Source: Haliclystus octoradiatus
Lineage: Eukaryota > Cnidaria > Staurozoa > Stauromedusae > Haliclystidae
Length of the DNA stretch: 64,000 bases
Reading direction: 5' to 3'
NCBI GenBank assembly: GCA_916610825.1
Contig: OU744452.1
Location: forward strand, 19,118,830-19,182,829
Within the stretch, counting starts at the first letter, position 1; the number at the start of each line of letters is the position of its first letter. The translations under genes and the position numbers were made by a program. The notes beneath the pieces were generated by a model. The model searched no databases. It was given only the letters and a program-made list of their open reading frames with translations, and had not been told where the DNA came from. This document shows, in pieces, positions 1-11,790 of this stretch.

Positions 1-3000
1 AAAGTACTTACTATTCAACAGAGACTGATTATTAAATTACTTTTTTTAAGGGTAAATATTGGATTCGATTGCTTTGAAAGTAGACATGATGATGATATAC
101 TTGTAGCTAACTATTGGAATACCTGAATTGCATGAATAGGTCTGGTTTGATTCCTTGTCACTGTATAGTGAACACATATTATTCGTAATTGTCAAAAGAG
201 TTCAATTCTCGCAATTGGAATCTTCCGATTTCAATCTCTTTGAAAAGCCCCTCTTTCAGAAATGCAATCAATGGTATCTTCGGATTTAATATATCGGTGT
301 GGAAATAAAGGCGCTATCATAGAGATGGGCAGAGTAGATTTGGTTATCCATATATTCTATATGATAAGATGAGCATTAATAATCTATTATCTTGAATAAA
401 CACTGAAAAAATCGAAATAATGAACATTGTAGATTGCAAAAATAAAATATCTTTTGAAGCAAAAAAGAAAAACTAACGGAGTCCAATAAATATACTCATC
501 CCCACTACTATAGAAGCAATTAGCCACGAAAACTCCACAATAACGACATTTTAGATTTACCCATCTCCAGAGTGGGGATACATCAACAGGCATTCATGAC
601 TCACTGGTCCCACCTATATAATTATGATCTGTAAATACGTAATATTATTTCTAAGCTAACGCTTTTAATTGTAAAAATCCCACTGCACATACGTGATTTT
701 GATTTACTCAAATAAAAAGCTCTCATTGCCAATGCTATCGTCGGTGTATTATAAATACTATTAACTGACTTTTCATCTATTCAGAAAGAAACCTGTATGT
801 AACAGCAAAATATGAGATATTGATAAATTAGCCATTATATGCAGGTTTTATATACAGGATTGATTCAATTGAAAATATCATTCCAGATATAGCCGAAACG
901 CTGTTCAGAACAATAATAAATTTTCAAAATTGACGGTTGCTATTTGAGTTCTTCATCGAAAGTAATATGTAAACGACTTCTTATACGAATTTTAAGAAAT
1001 AACAACAAAATTACTTTTGAACATTTTATCTAACACAACGATTCATTTTATCCTTTTCTTTAATTATGTAAAAAGGATTTAGCGTCATTTTATCTCAATT
1101 TTATATTTCTACTTTTAAAGCGCAAAGAATGCAGCCATGAATAGGTGCTATATAAATGATATTAGTAATATTATTATTATTAATTATTACTATTATTATT
1201 AATCTACTTATATTATTAATACTGTCTGCTTATATATCACAATCACTTATCACTTATATACTTTATACTGTCTGTTTATATATCACTATATTTCTGTGTT
1301 TGTCCGGGACTTATGTACATCAATTTGTTGTATGAAAAGTATCGGTCTATTATGACGTTGTTTTAAAATAATATACTTCATCTGATATTTTATTTGATAT
1401 CATTGCATTGAAAAATTCAGAGATTTTAAAAATTTCGTTGGTGCATAATCTAGCGGGCAGCCAAATCGAATTCAAATTGAAATCTCCAGAACAAAAATAT
1501 TTTGCTTTGAATTTAAAAGCTACGTGTAAATTGTTTGAACAAGTGAAACTTGAAACTGAATCAGTTTTATGATAATTAAAACAATACGAAATACTGAATT
1601 ACATTGAATAACATGTTTAACTAGGCCAAACGAAATATGTTTTGAAATCAAAGAAACGTAGACCTATTTCATGTAATGGTGATATCAGCAATACATATAT
1701 AGCGCGGCAAAACACTATGAAAATTAAACAGACTTTAGGTCTTTAATTTTTTAATGAAACAAAATGCCGTTCATTACTTTTTTCTAAATCGAGATACAAA
1801 CATTTTACTTTTAAAAAGAATATTTTGATATATAATTTATGAGAACACTGAGCAAACAAACTGTTTTGAAATGAACAGTCTATCACGGGGCATAAAAACA
1901 AATTAACTTACAAGAAATTTCGTTGGCGTCCGACTAATTCGAGAAAATATTCCAAGTTCGAAGAGATTATCTGTCTACAGTCTCAAATTACAGAGTTTAG
2001 AATCAATCAAGGCATTGCACAAAAGCATTTCTATAATTTATTATTTAATATTAAAATATGAATCATTTGGTTTTGAGCAGGCAGGCTTTTATTTTCAGAT
2101 TTTGCTTCAATAATTAACGAAGGAATTGTAAACATCGATTAAAATTAAAGTTTCATTTTGTTGATTAGCTATAAGAATAAAACACAGTATGTTACTACAG
2201 TTTTGAGAATAAAAATAGCTGTGTCTTGTTCTCATCGTCGATCAACATTTAATAAAGTTAAATCCATGTATATCAAATTCAACAAAATTAAATTGAATTG
2301 AGCGTATGATTTGTGATAAATAATAATAATTATAATATTTTCAGCGTTCAAAAATTTCGTTTTGAATTTAAAAACACAAAAGAATAATGCAAAAACATTT
2401 CTCAATAGTAATTACAGTTTGGGTGAGTGTAACAAACCTTGTGTTAGAAAGATAAAAAGTGAAAAACGTTGCATAGAATAATCGATCATTGCAAACATTA
2501 TTTAGTAAAATACAACTTACCCTTTTTCAAATGAGATCCAAATAAATAATATACGAGCGGCATATTCTCCGATCAATATTTATATACACAATTGCAGGTT
2601 GTCTGAGTTAATACACCAAACAATAATAAGTTCCTAATCATATTATATCGAAGGAGAATGTAAACCCGATTAGAATAAAATATAAATTGTCTTTTATTCG
2701 AAATAATTCTGACAAAGAAAGATCATTTCGTATCGCGATCAAATGCAAGGTAAAGTAGATTCATTTTCTATATAAGTAAATCCTTTTCATCAGACATCAT
2801 AACGTGAGCATTTAAATATTACCATCGGCTATAGTACAGTATTTATATATCTTTAAAGCTGCACTGAACATTTCCACTTTATAAATTATCCCGTCCGTTT
2901 CAATAAATTCTCAATAAATATGCATATCACGAATCTGGCAAAATTAGTTGTTATCGTTTTACTATCAAAGCAACTAATTTATTCATAATGGTCTTTTCTT

Positions 3001-3091
3001 TCATTCGACATCTGTAAGGTTTTATAAATAGCGCCTAGAAATATTGAGAACAAATTGTAACATAATTATCTAGTATATATATATATGCACA
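1..3091. other. AT-rich non-coding DNA, no gene recognised
   Basis: Only short random reading frames are present on both strands. Short ATT/TTA-rich microsatellite stretches occur near 1155-1215. I see no splice-bounded coding exon, RNA gene or transposon end. Confidence 0.6.
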
Positions 3092-3260
3092 TACACTCTT
3101 AAAAATACAAGTGTAAAAGCATGACTTTTGGGGTGTAAATTCACACTTTTGGGGTGTAAATGCAAATGCAAAAAATTTACCCCTCATTTTTGCATTTACA
3201 CCTTAGGGGTGCAAATGCAATTTACACCCCTAATGGGTGTAAATGCACTACCCCAGAAGT
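3092..3260 (+). repeat. Left terminal/subterminal repeat (GGTGTAAAT-rich)
   Basis: The terminal motif is followed by at least four GGTGTAAAT-like copies in direct and inverted orientation, spaced 20-50 bp apart. A short reading frame across 3160-3354 is only a translation of this repeat. Confidence 0.6.
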
Positions 3261-5574
3261 TGAAAATGCAATCCTAAATATTTCTCAAATTGACCGTACT
3301 TTTACAGGAAATGCTTGTTTGGCATTGCTTTCGTATTCGCAGTTGAAATCATGATACAAGTAGTATTATTTAAGCTGATGCTGTACATAGTATTGCAAAT
3401 GGCAGCAGATAATGATAACATTCAATATTCTTGTTGAAGCATTTAATTTGCAGAGATGATATACTACGATTATAATAATATGTTCAAGTGAAAATTGTAA
3501 GCATACATGTTATGATATATACAATATACAACCCATTACAGAATTACATAATTTAGTTAGCAGTTCTCTTTACAACCAATAATAATTTTTATTGTTCAGG
3601 TAAGCAGCTAGTACTGTATCAGTTTTGAATAATTGCATTACTGATCAATAAACAGGCCAGTGAATGTTCCTGTGATTGTTATTGATTTCTTTTAAAAACT
3701 TTTACAATTGTATTGAATACCAAAGTGTAGAATAAATTAAATGGAAATTGAACTATAGACCAGAGCATAAATATAAGATCTCACTTAGATAAAAACGATT
3801 CTTCCCGTAGATGTACAGTACAGTGGTTTTAGTAAATGTAATAACCTGGAGATGAAAAATGAAAAGAAATTTAAAAACAATTATAATAAAATTTCAAACG
3901 TGTGAAACAAGTGTATTCACAAGCAACTCAGTTTTAATGACACAGATGGATAGAATTTGTAGCAAATTTTGGTCACCGTCAACACACTCTTATAGACATA
4001 GTTGACCTGCATACAAGCATGAAACTTCAACTACACATGGATTTAGGAATGGGAAATTGTAATAGTGAAATTTACATAAAATGGTAAGATACAGGATTGG
4101 AAATTTGGAACATGAACATTCTGTATATATATCAATCTCTAAACTAAATTTGATACATATATCATAGATGGCAAATGAAAAGGTTAGAGCATTGTAGGTG
4201 TTATTACTACTCTATAGGTAATTTTAACAATGTACAATGTAATTAAGATAAAATTCAGTGGTAAATAATTAGGAACCAAGGCCATATTCTATAATGCCAT
4301 GCTATTTTGAAAATTTAAGCACTGCTGACAAATTAGTCAGCTAAAGTGTTTATGAAGTGAAACCTGTATATAACAATCAGCAATTAGATTCATTAGGATT
4401 CATTTGAAAGAAAAAACTGATTTAGACTCAGAAGAATATACTGTTTTAGTCATTGAAGGATTAAAAGCAGGTTTGACCTATATGAGGATATCAAGAGGTA
4501 CTTACAGATAATTTACGATATTGGTAATCGTGCTCACCTGACATCCAAGTAATAGTATAATCTGATTTTATTTTATCTGGCTTGCTAGTGGCTATGCAGT
4601 TTTTCATGCAGATAAATTGGAAAAATACAATCAATGAAGAGATACTGCAAGCTGTAAATGAAAAAATACAACATGAAAATATAGGTCTAACTCAGCTGAT
4701 TGATGTTAAGAATTATACATTACAGTGGTATAGATGAATTAAGCAGCCATGAATAATATTTGGAGATCCATATTATTATCATAGATATATTATCATGCCT
4801 TTGTATATCGTGTCGATTTAATTTCAATGTTACTAATATTTTGAATATTGATGAAAAAGCCATAATTGACTATATAGATGTGATAATGATAGTAACAACA
4901 ATACAATATAGTAAGTTTCACAAAAATCAAAAGAAAATAATAATAAATTGCATTACTGTAATGTAATATGAGGTAGACATGTGTATGTGGGAGTGCTCAA
5001 TGTTTGTTAAAACAGAGCATAATATACAATTGAAACAACGACGAGGCAAATGGCTTTTGCATCATCTTTGTTTCAATTCTATAAATGACAATACTATAAT
5101 ATTTCATAAATATTATTCTGATCTGTATAGCTATAGCTATTAAAGCCGTCCAATATATCTTAGCTGTCCCATAGGCCCTTGAATGATATGAGAGAATAAT
5201 TGAGTCTACAAGTAGCCTAATATTACAGTGAAGTTTATCAAGTCTATGAAGCAAGTACTTACGAGTTATAGTAATATAGTATTGAGTATATATAATATTA
5301 TGTTATTTGATCAATAAATTAAAGTAACTGCCAAGCAAAATTTCATCATGATATCCTTCAATGCATTCCATTTCTGATTTACATATGATAGGGTAAGAAA
5401 GTTCACACTTACCGAGTGTACCCCATGAGTTTGTGGCACATGGTGTACTACAATGAATGTTATGATATAATTTTCTTTGATTGGGCCTGGGAATCAAAAC
5501 ATTGAGATGAATTAATATATAATATTGTAAAATACCAATCAATCATTCAAATTCAAGTAAAATATATATATATT
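3261..5574. other. Interior of candidate TIR element, no gene recognised
   Basis: This is AT-rich sequence with only short open frames. A piece near 4590-4735 has a modest open frame but no recognisable domain. It might be remains of a transposase or unrelated filler; nothing supports a call. Confidence 0.45.
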
Positions 5575-8090
5575 AATAATAAAATTTATGTTTATCTAAT
5601 AGCAGATAATATAGGGCTCTATGTCTTCATTTGACAGAGCGGTAAATAATAATAATATATGGCGAAAGAGTCAAAGAATACACATTCTTTACTGTTACTC
5701 AAGTTTCACGCTTTTCACAGCGATCTTCAGACAGATTTTTTACTCAATGAAAAATATACATGATATCTACGTTCTATGGTCAACTCTCCGTAATGCTGCT
5801 TTCTATTGTTTAATTAATACAATGCTATTGTTATTGCTATTGTTAATACAAGTGGTGGAAAAATGTGATGGTTTCCTTTATTCTCAGTAAATGATTATTT
5901 ATTATGTTTTTGATTTATTAAAATTGGACAGGTAATATTTATTTTCGTGACGACATTTAGATATTAATTCAGTTTTTTTGTTTATTATTGGTTCTTCTGC
6001 GCATATAATATGATATTTTTCTAAGAGGCATAAATGGCATTTTTTCGAGATGTTGTTGTATGCTTTTGCATTAGCGATGGCTGACCATTCGATTTTGTAT
6101 GTGATGTTTTTGTCTTTTAAATCCCAAACGTGTTTGGATAGTTGTGTGCTAGTGTTGTATTTTCTGTATATAAGTGTTGCCTTGTGTTGCGTGTAGCGTT
6201 GTTTGAACGTGCCTTCCGTCAACCCAATGTAGCTCTGTCCTTCTTGGTCAAATGGAGTAGTGACGTTTGCTTTATAGATAATACTTTCCATTTGGCATTT
6301 GTTGTTGAAAGGGCATAAGTTTTTGTATCTACAGTTGCATTGGTTGGTGTTAGTTGTGGTGTTTGTTGTCGAATTGATTATTTTATTGTTATGGCTCTTT
6401 AGGATTGAATTCATGTTATTTGTGCAACTATAGCTGACTTTGATTGTGTTGAGGTTGAAAATCTTGTTTAATTTGTTCGATTTTGGGAAGTGTTTTTTTA
6501 TTAAGTTAAGGAACGTACGACCGATGTTAGTTTTCACGCTCTTGTTGTAGGGTGGATTGAACCATATGGCTTTTCTTGATCGGCATTTTCTATTGTTGTT
6601 TAATGGTGTTTCTCGTGGATTGTATTTTAGGTTCGTATCGTGTCCGCTTTTTCTCAAAGCGTCAGCGTATGGTTCTTTACTGTTCTCGAATATTGTGGAG
6701 TTAGTGGATAAATCAGATAGTCTTTGATTAATAGCTGTTGATATTTGTTTTAGTATATTTGGCGGGTGGTTGGAGTTGATGTTAATGTATAATGGTTGGT
6801 CGTTAGGCTTTCGATATGTCTGGTATGTGTCAGTGTTCAAGTTAAATGTTAGGTCTAAGAAGTCAATTACCTTTAAGTTTGATTTTGTCGTTATATTTAG
6901 TCCAATGTCTTTGAATTGTTTGATTATTTTCTTTCGGAGTCTTTCTGCCTGTGTGCCTGATTTATTCTTCAGGATTGCGATACCGTCGTCTCTGTAGAGC
7001 CCTACGTTCCCGTTCCCGAAAATGCTGCTTATTTTTTTTAAGATGAATAATCCGACCAGTTCACACACCTCAGCGCCGTCATAGCTGCCCATAGTGACAT
7101 CAAATAGGCTGTTGCTGTTCTTTTTCACCCATACTGAGTCGTTATTAAATAGTACTGATTTCCTGGAGTGCATTATGATTTTTTCGTCTATTTCGGAAAT
7201 TTGTGTGAGGTTTCTCGCGAAATTTATAGATTCTTTGAGGAGTTTTTCGGATATAGAAGGGTAAAAATTTTCTATATCGAAAACTAGAAAAGATAATTTG
7301 TGTTTGTCTTTTAAATTTTCAAACCATTTGATTACGGAGAAAGAATTTTTCCATTGGTTGGCATTTGATTTTGATTTGATGTCGATTACAATTTTTTCGA
7401 TTATTTTTTTGCTTACAATTCCGACCTCACTTTTTGCAGGGTTAATTAGTCGGCAGGTAGGGTTATGTTGAAAGTTGTCCTTATGGTCTTTGATGGTGAT
7501 AAAAGCCTTTTGCTGGGCGATTCTCTCCGTTCGCTTGTCAATCCTTAGTTCTTTCGTAATCTCTTTTGCCTCTCTGTTGATCTTGTTCACTGTAGCTTCA
7601 TTAGTTTTCTTGTAAGTGGATGTGATATTATTGTGTAGTAATTTATCATGTTGGCTTTTGTCAAGTTTGTAATAATTTCTTGTTTTGTCAGCAGGGACGA
7701 ACGCTTTCGAAGATGTTTTGATTGCGTTGATATCTTGTCTAAGTTGGCGTTGGAATTTGTCATTTATTGGCCTGAATTGGATATTTGTTGTCAATTTCAT
7801 TAAATCGGATTCGAAACTTTCCAATTCTGGGATCTGCGGCGGACAATTTCTAGTCTTAAATCCATAGTGGTCATCTTTTAAATTATCTAAGTTTTCTTTG
7901 TCGCTCTCCTGGAAGAAAAACTCTTTCCAGCGCATTCTTTTAATTACACTTTCAATTTTATCGATTAGCTGCATTACGTATGTTTTCCTAGGCGGTATTG
8001 GTATATTTTTCATAGAGTAAGTGAATGTGGCTTTCTCCATGTTTCCCTGCGTTAAGATGATAGTGCTCTACTAAGCGTTAGGAGCAATGT
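5575..8090 (-). mobile_element. Penelope-like element, full coding unit (copy A)
   Basis: The unit reads on the minus strand: about 50 nt of leader (8041-8090), an intact ORF (8040-5902) and about 325 nt of 3' non-coding sequence to 5575. Upstream it abuts a truncated direct copy (B) that begins with the same sequence as the 3' end of A, at a constant offset of 2516 bp. This is the partial tandem ('pseudo-LTR') arrangement typical of Penelope-like elements. The 5' truncated copy C lies inverted beyond B. Confidence 0.85.
5902..8040 (-). CDS. Penelope-like reverse transcriptase with C-terminal GIY-YIG endonuclease
   Basis: This is a 712-aa ORF with an ATG start and no internal stop. The N-terminal part carries the PADKT-type motif of PLE proteins (about residue 115). 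The RT domain follows, with FDIENFYPSI near 250 and the catalytic YRDD box near 347 (GLYRDDGIAIL). DFLDLTFNLNTDTY follows near 395. A Cys cluster (CNC...CPF...C, about 565-590) precedes a GIY-YIG endonuclease with YIGLTEGTFKQRY near 605. The family nicks target DNA and primes reverse transcription from it. The length and domain order are normal for an endonuclease-bearing PLE, and the intact frame and catalytic box suggest a young copy. The PLE subgroup (Penelope, Poseidon or Neptune type) is not assigned. Confidence 0.92.
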   Translation of the reverse strand: MEKATFTYSMKNIPIPPRKTYVMQLIDKIESVIKRMRWKEFFFQESDKENLDNLKDDHYGFKTRNCPPQIPELESFESDLMKLTTNIQFRPINDKFQRQLRQDINAIKTSSKAFVPADKTRNYYKLDKSQHDKLLHNNITSTYKKTNEATVNKINREAKEITKELRIDKRTERIAQQKAFITIKDHKDNFQHNPTCRLINPAKSEVGIVSKKIIEKIVIDIKSKSNANQWKNSFSVIKWFENLKDKHKLSFLVFDIENFYPSISEKLLKESINFARNLTQISEIDEKIIMHSRKSVLFNNDSVWVKKNSNSLFDVTMGSYDGAEVCELVGLFILKKISSIFGNGNVGLYRDDGIAILKNKSGTQAERLRKKIIKQFKDIGLNITTKSNLKVIDFLDLTFNLNTDTYQTYRKPNDQPLYININSNHPPNILKQISTAINQRLSDLSTNSTIFENSKEPYADALRKSGHDTNLKYNPRETPLNNNRKCRSRKAIWFNPPYNKSVKTNIGRTFLNLIKKHFPKSNKLNKIFNLNTIKVSYSCTNNMNSILKSHNNKIINSTTNTTTNTNQCNCRYKNLCPFNNKCQMESIIYKANVTTPFDQEGQSYIGLTEGTFKQRYTQHKATLIYRKYNTSTQLSKHVWDLKDKNITYKIEWSAIANAKAYNNISKKCHLCLLEKYHIICAEEPIINKKTELISKCRHENKYYLSNFNKSKT

Positions 8091-8811
8091 AATAATAAAA
8101 TTTATGTTTATCTAATAGCAGATAATATAGGGCTCTATGTCTTCATTTGACAGAGCGGTAAATAATAATAATATATGGCGAAAGAGTCAAAGAATACACA
8201 TTCTTTACTGTTACTCAAGTTTCACGCTTTTCACAGCGATCTTCAGACAGATTTTTTACTCAATGAAAAATATACATGATATCTACGTTCTATGGTCAAC
8301 TCTCCGTAATGCTGCTTTCTATTGTTTAATTAATACAATGCTATTGTTATTGCTATTGTTAATACAAGTGGTGGAAAAATGTGATGGTTTCCTTTATTCT
8401 CAGTAAATGATTATTTATTATGTTTTTGATTTATTAAAATTGGACAGGTAATATTTATTTTCGTGACGACATTTAGATATTAATTCAGTTTTTTTGTTTA
8501 TTATTGGTTCTTCTGCGCATATAATATGATATTTTTCTAAGAGGCATAAATGGCATTTTTTCGAGATGTTGTTGTATGCTTTTGCATTAGCGATGGCTGA
8601 CCATTCGATTTTGTATGTGATGTTTTTGTCTTTTAAATCCCAAACGTGTTTGGATAGTTGTGTGCTAGTGTTGTATTTTCTGTGTTTAAGTGTTGCCTTG
8701 TGTTGCGTGTAGCGTTGTTTGAACGTGCCTTCCGTCAACCCAATGTAGCTCTGTCCTTCTTGGTCAAATGGAGTAGTGACGTTTGCTTTATAGATAATAC
8801 TTTTCAATAAG
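8091..8811 (-). mobile_element. Truncated Penelope-like element, direct copy (copy B)
   Basis: This sequence is nearly identical to 5575-6290 and holds the 3' non-coding region plus the last part of the ORF. It lies directly upstream of copy A in the same orientation and so forms the upstream half of a partial tandem. Its 5' end stops within the GIY-YIG region, where it meets the inverted copy C head to head. Confidence 0.85.
8418..8811 (-). pseudogene. PLE GIY-YIG domain fragment (copy B)
   Basis: About 129 codons remain open, starting just after the Cys cluster and covering the whole GIY-YIG domain to the normal stop. The RT domain is absent. The fragment differs from copy A by few residues (HRKYN instead of YRKYN near the GIY-YIG core). 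It has no start codon of its own and is probably part of a pseudo-LTR rather than a gene. Confidence 0.8.
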
Positions 8812-10107
8812 AGTCCGAAAGAAAATAATCAAACAATTCAAAGACATTGGACTAAATATAACGACAAAATCAAACTTAAAGGTAATTGACTTCTTAGACC
8901 TAACATTTAACTTGAACACTGACACATACCAGCCATATCGAAAGCCTAACGACCAACCATTATACATTAACATCAACTCCAACCACCCGCCAAATATACT
9001 AAAACAAATACCAACAGCTATTAATCAAAGACTATCTGATTTATCCACTAACTCCACAATATTCGAGAACAGTAAAGAACCATACGCTGACGCTTTGAGA
9101 AAAAGCGGACACGATACGAACCTAAAATACAATCCACGAGAAACACCATTAAACAACAATAGAAAATGCCGATCAAGAAAAGCCATATGGTTCAATCCAC
9201 CCTACAACAAGAGCGTGAAAACTAACATCGGTCGTACGTTCCTTAACTTAATAAAAAAACACTTCCCAAAATCGAACAAATTAAACAAGATTTTCAACCT
9301 CAACACAATCAAAGTCAGCTATAGTTGCACAAATAACATGAATTCAATCCTAAAGAGCCATAACAATAAAATAATCAATTCGACAACAAACACCACAACT
9401 AACACCAACCAATGCAACTGTAGATACAAAAACTTATGCCCTTTCAACAACAAATGCCAAATGAAAAGTATTATCTATAAAGCAAACGTCACTACTCCAT
9501 TTGACCAAGAAGGACAGAGCTACATTGGGTTGACGGAAGGCACGTTCAAACAACGCTACACGCAACACAAGGCAACACTTAAACGCAGAAAATACAACAC
9601 TAGCACACAACTATCCAAACACGTTTGGGATTTAAAAGACAAAATCATCACATACAAAATCGAATGGTCAGCCATCGCTAATGCAAAAGCATACAACAAC
9701 ATCTCGAAAAAATGCCATTTATGCCTCTTAGAAAAATATCATATTATATGCGCAGAAGAACCAATAATAAACAAAAAAACTGAATTAATATCTAAATGTC
9801 GTCACGAAAATAAATATTACCTGTCCAATTTTAATAAATCAAAAACATAATAAATAATCATTTACTGAGAATAAAGGAAACCATCACATTTTTCCACCAC
9901 TTGTATTAACAATAGCAATAACAATAGCATTGTATTAATTAAACAATAGAAAGCAGCATTACGGAGAGTTGACCATAGAACGTAGATATCATGTATATTT
10001 TTCATTGAGTAAAAAATCTGTCTGAAGATCGCTGTGAAAAGCGTGAAACTTGAGTAACAGTAAAGAATGTGTATTCTTTGACTCTTTCGCCATATATTAT
10101 TATTATA
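8812..10107 (+). mobile_element. Truncated Penelope-like element, inverted copy (copy C)
   Basis: This is the reverse complement of about 5660-6940 of copy A. It begins head to head with copy B and lacks the terminal 80 bp or so of the 3' end, running into an AT microsatellite at about 10107. An inverted truncated copy next to a partial tandem is a common PLE insertion structure, attributed in the family to template switching during target-primed synthesis. Confidence 0.82.
8813..9850 (+). pseudogene. PLE reverse transcriptase/GIY-YIG C-terminal fragment (copy C)
   Basis: The open frame of copy C starts after the YRDD box, just before the FLDLTFNLNTDTY motif, and runs through the Cys cluster and GIY-YIG domain to the normal stop at 9850. 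The 312 aa from a TTG codon at 8912 match copy A with few substitutions (KQIPTAINQ for KQISTAINQ; KDKIITYK for KDKNITYK). It has no N-terminal or catalytic RT half, so it cannot be autonomous. Confidence 0.8.
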
Positions 10108-10127
10108 TATATTAATATATATATATA

Positions 10128-10180
10128 GCAGCAGACAAGTACATGTTTCTGGTAATTAGCCTTCATCAGTACTCCTCAGT
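10128..10180 (-). ncRNA. Hammerhead-ribozyme-like motif (PLE type)
   Basis: Read on the minus strand, the core CUGAUGA (10169-10163) is followed by a short stem II segment, then GAAA (10149-10146), a 3-bp stem III (ACA/UGU) with a 6-nt loop, and the cleavage triplet GUC (10136-10134). The flanks can form stem I (A-U, U-G, G-C, A-U, one mismatch, G-C, A-U). Type I hammerheads with a minimal stem III are known from PLE pseudo-LTRs. Stem II is imperfect here, with an A-A apposition next to the core, so activity may be reduced. It lies just outside copy C and in opposite orientation, so it may belong to an older PLE remnant. Confidence 0.58.
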
Positions 10181-11149
10181 GAGCGAACAAGGAACTGACT
10201 TCAGTATATAACCTAAGTCAAGATGAGTTATTAATGTGGTGAAAAAATTCATCACATGAAAAAAACATCTGTGCCATACCAGAGTGCTCAAACTACCGAA
10301 GTAGTGGGCAATGCATATCGCAAATAGTATAGACACATCCCAAGTCGATAGTGCTCAAACTTGCGCACGCATATATATACTTGCCTTTCAATTCTGTCGA
10401 TCACTTTGTGGTCTGAAAGCCTACATAATCTAGTCTCAGTCATAGTCCGGCATCCAATTAGCCATTTATCTGATCTCTTTTTTAGCTACCACGGTGCCAA
10501 GTCAGAGCATTCTAATTGTGTACAAATAAAAACAGTTAGCAAGTAATTAGTATATGATGTGATTAACAAGCTTCTCTTCAGGTCTGAAAGAAAGTTGCTT
10601 ACCTTTAAAATTCCATACAAATAAAATGTGAAAACGAGAGACAATTTCACTTTCGGCCTGTAAGCATAGCTGCCTGTTCTATAGTCCAGGTTAGACTAGT
10701 AGCCACTCTAGAATTGTTGCAAGTGGGTCATGCAGCAAGTGATATCATACAAATTGCATTTCTCATTTTCAAAATCAGCTTGTAATCGCTGTGTGTAGCC
10801 TATTAACTGTTGAAATGTTTAGGCCAGGCTTGAAGCCTCGTTGGAATTTGTGTTCCTTTATTCTTTCCGTTTCAGGCAAATACGTTTCAACATAAACCAT
10901 GTCAATAAACCACAAATAGCACTGCACATGAAACCAGAACTTTCAAAACCATTGTAATAAGATAGGATATACAACAACGTCTTACACGATTAAAATTATA
11001 ATAACTTGTTTGATATATTGAAAAGTTCACAATTCGTCTTCGCCATTTTCAAAATTCTGTAACGATTTGGCAAGGCGCGCCTAATCTCCAAACGAGGTCA
11101 ATAGTGTGAAAGCGGTGTAAAATGCATGATCTAAGGTAAAATTTTCAGA
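10181..11149. other. Non-coding DNA, no gene recognised
   Basis: No coding, RNA or transposon signature is seen apart from its position inside the candidate TIR element. The sequence next to the hammerhead motif (10181-10260) may be leader of the same PLE remnant. Confidence 0.45.
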
Positions 11150-11257
11150 AAAAGCGGGTAAATGCAACAGAAAGCGTGCGAATGGCATTCACACCCCTTC
11201 GTTTTTGCATTTACACCCCAAAAAGTACCCATTTACACCTTTAGTTTTAAGAGTGTA
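11150..11257 (-). repeat. Right terminal/subterminal repeat of candidate TIR element
   Basis: GCATTTACACCCC-type copies (reverse complement of GGGGTGTAAATGC) lead to the terminal TTTTAAGAGTGTA, matching the left end at 3092 in inverted orientation. Inside the first 13 bp the two ends diverge but keep the same motif composition. Confidence 0.55.
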
Positions 11258-11790
11258 TACTATCTTATGATAATATTATCAGATGCTATATATATATTGC
11301 AATAAAGATTTGTGAATCCAAACAGAACGAGATCCGAACGTACTGTGTCGGATTCGGGTTAATATTTTAGGTCTTCGGATCGGTATGGATTTCTATTGCT
11401 TTTCTATTGATGATTTCAGATTTCAAAATTTGACTGATTATTTGTAATTTGTAATCATTAATGTGTTTGGCTTCCTTTCAGGTCATAAAGTAAAGCTTTT
11501 CTGTGTAGATATAGCTACGTTAAATGTATTAATTTGACCGTTGGTCTCTATACATTTCAATCGACTCGATTGATGTGAAATAAATTGAATGTTTATGGAG
11601 GACATGATTAAAATGTCTTGAGTAATTGTAAATCGTTTCAATGCGTATTGTTTCTCATGTTCTAAACCAAATTTCACTCTCCGTATTATACAGTGATAGT
11701 CAGCTTAGTCAATTGTTTAAGTTATTAGTGATCTAACCTGAAGTTCTATCACATCAGGTCCATTATGGACCAACACTCATTGCTAGTAAA
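11258..11790. other. Intergenic, no feature recognised
   Basis: AT-rich sequence with only a short minus-strand frame (11483-11677) that shows no domain and no splice context. Confidence 0.45.

Larger units (their letters stand above)
3092..11257. mobile_element. Candidate large TIR DNA transposon carrying nested PLE copies
   Basis: The left end at 3092 reads TACACTCTTAAAA and the right end at 11245-11257 is its inverted complement. Just inside both ends the motif GGTGTAAAT(GC) recurs several times in both orientations (3110-3255 and 11155-11235), as transposase-binding subterminal repeats do. If the first base pair of each end is a TA target duplication, the ends begin CACTCTT. No transposase ORF is visible. 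Much of the interior is a PLE cluster inserted later (5575-10107), leaving about 3.6 kb of element sequence. This is therefore probably a non-autonomous or decayed element. The alternative is two independent copies of a small element in opposite orientation. Confidence 0.45.

Noticed and set aside
2755..2800. Second hammerhead candidate (CTGATGA on the minus strand)
   Set aside because: The core is present but stem II, stem III and the GUC triplet do not line up.
3160..3354. 64-codon plus-strand frame
   Set aside because: It is a translation of GGTGTAAAT-type transposon subterminal repeats.
5621..5890. Identical 89-codon plus-strand frames at 5621-5890 and 8137-8406
   Set aside because: They are antisense to the 3' region of PLE copies A and B; identity reflects the duplicated element, not a conserved gene.
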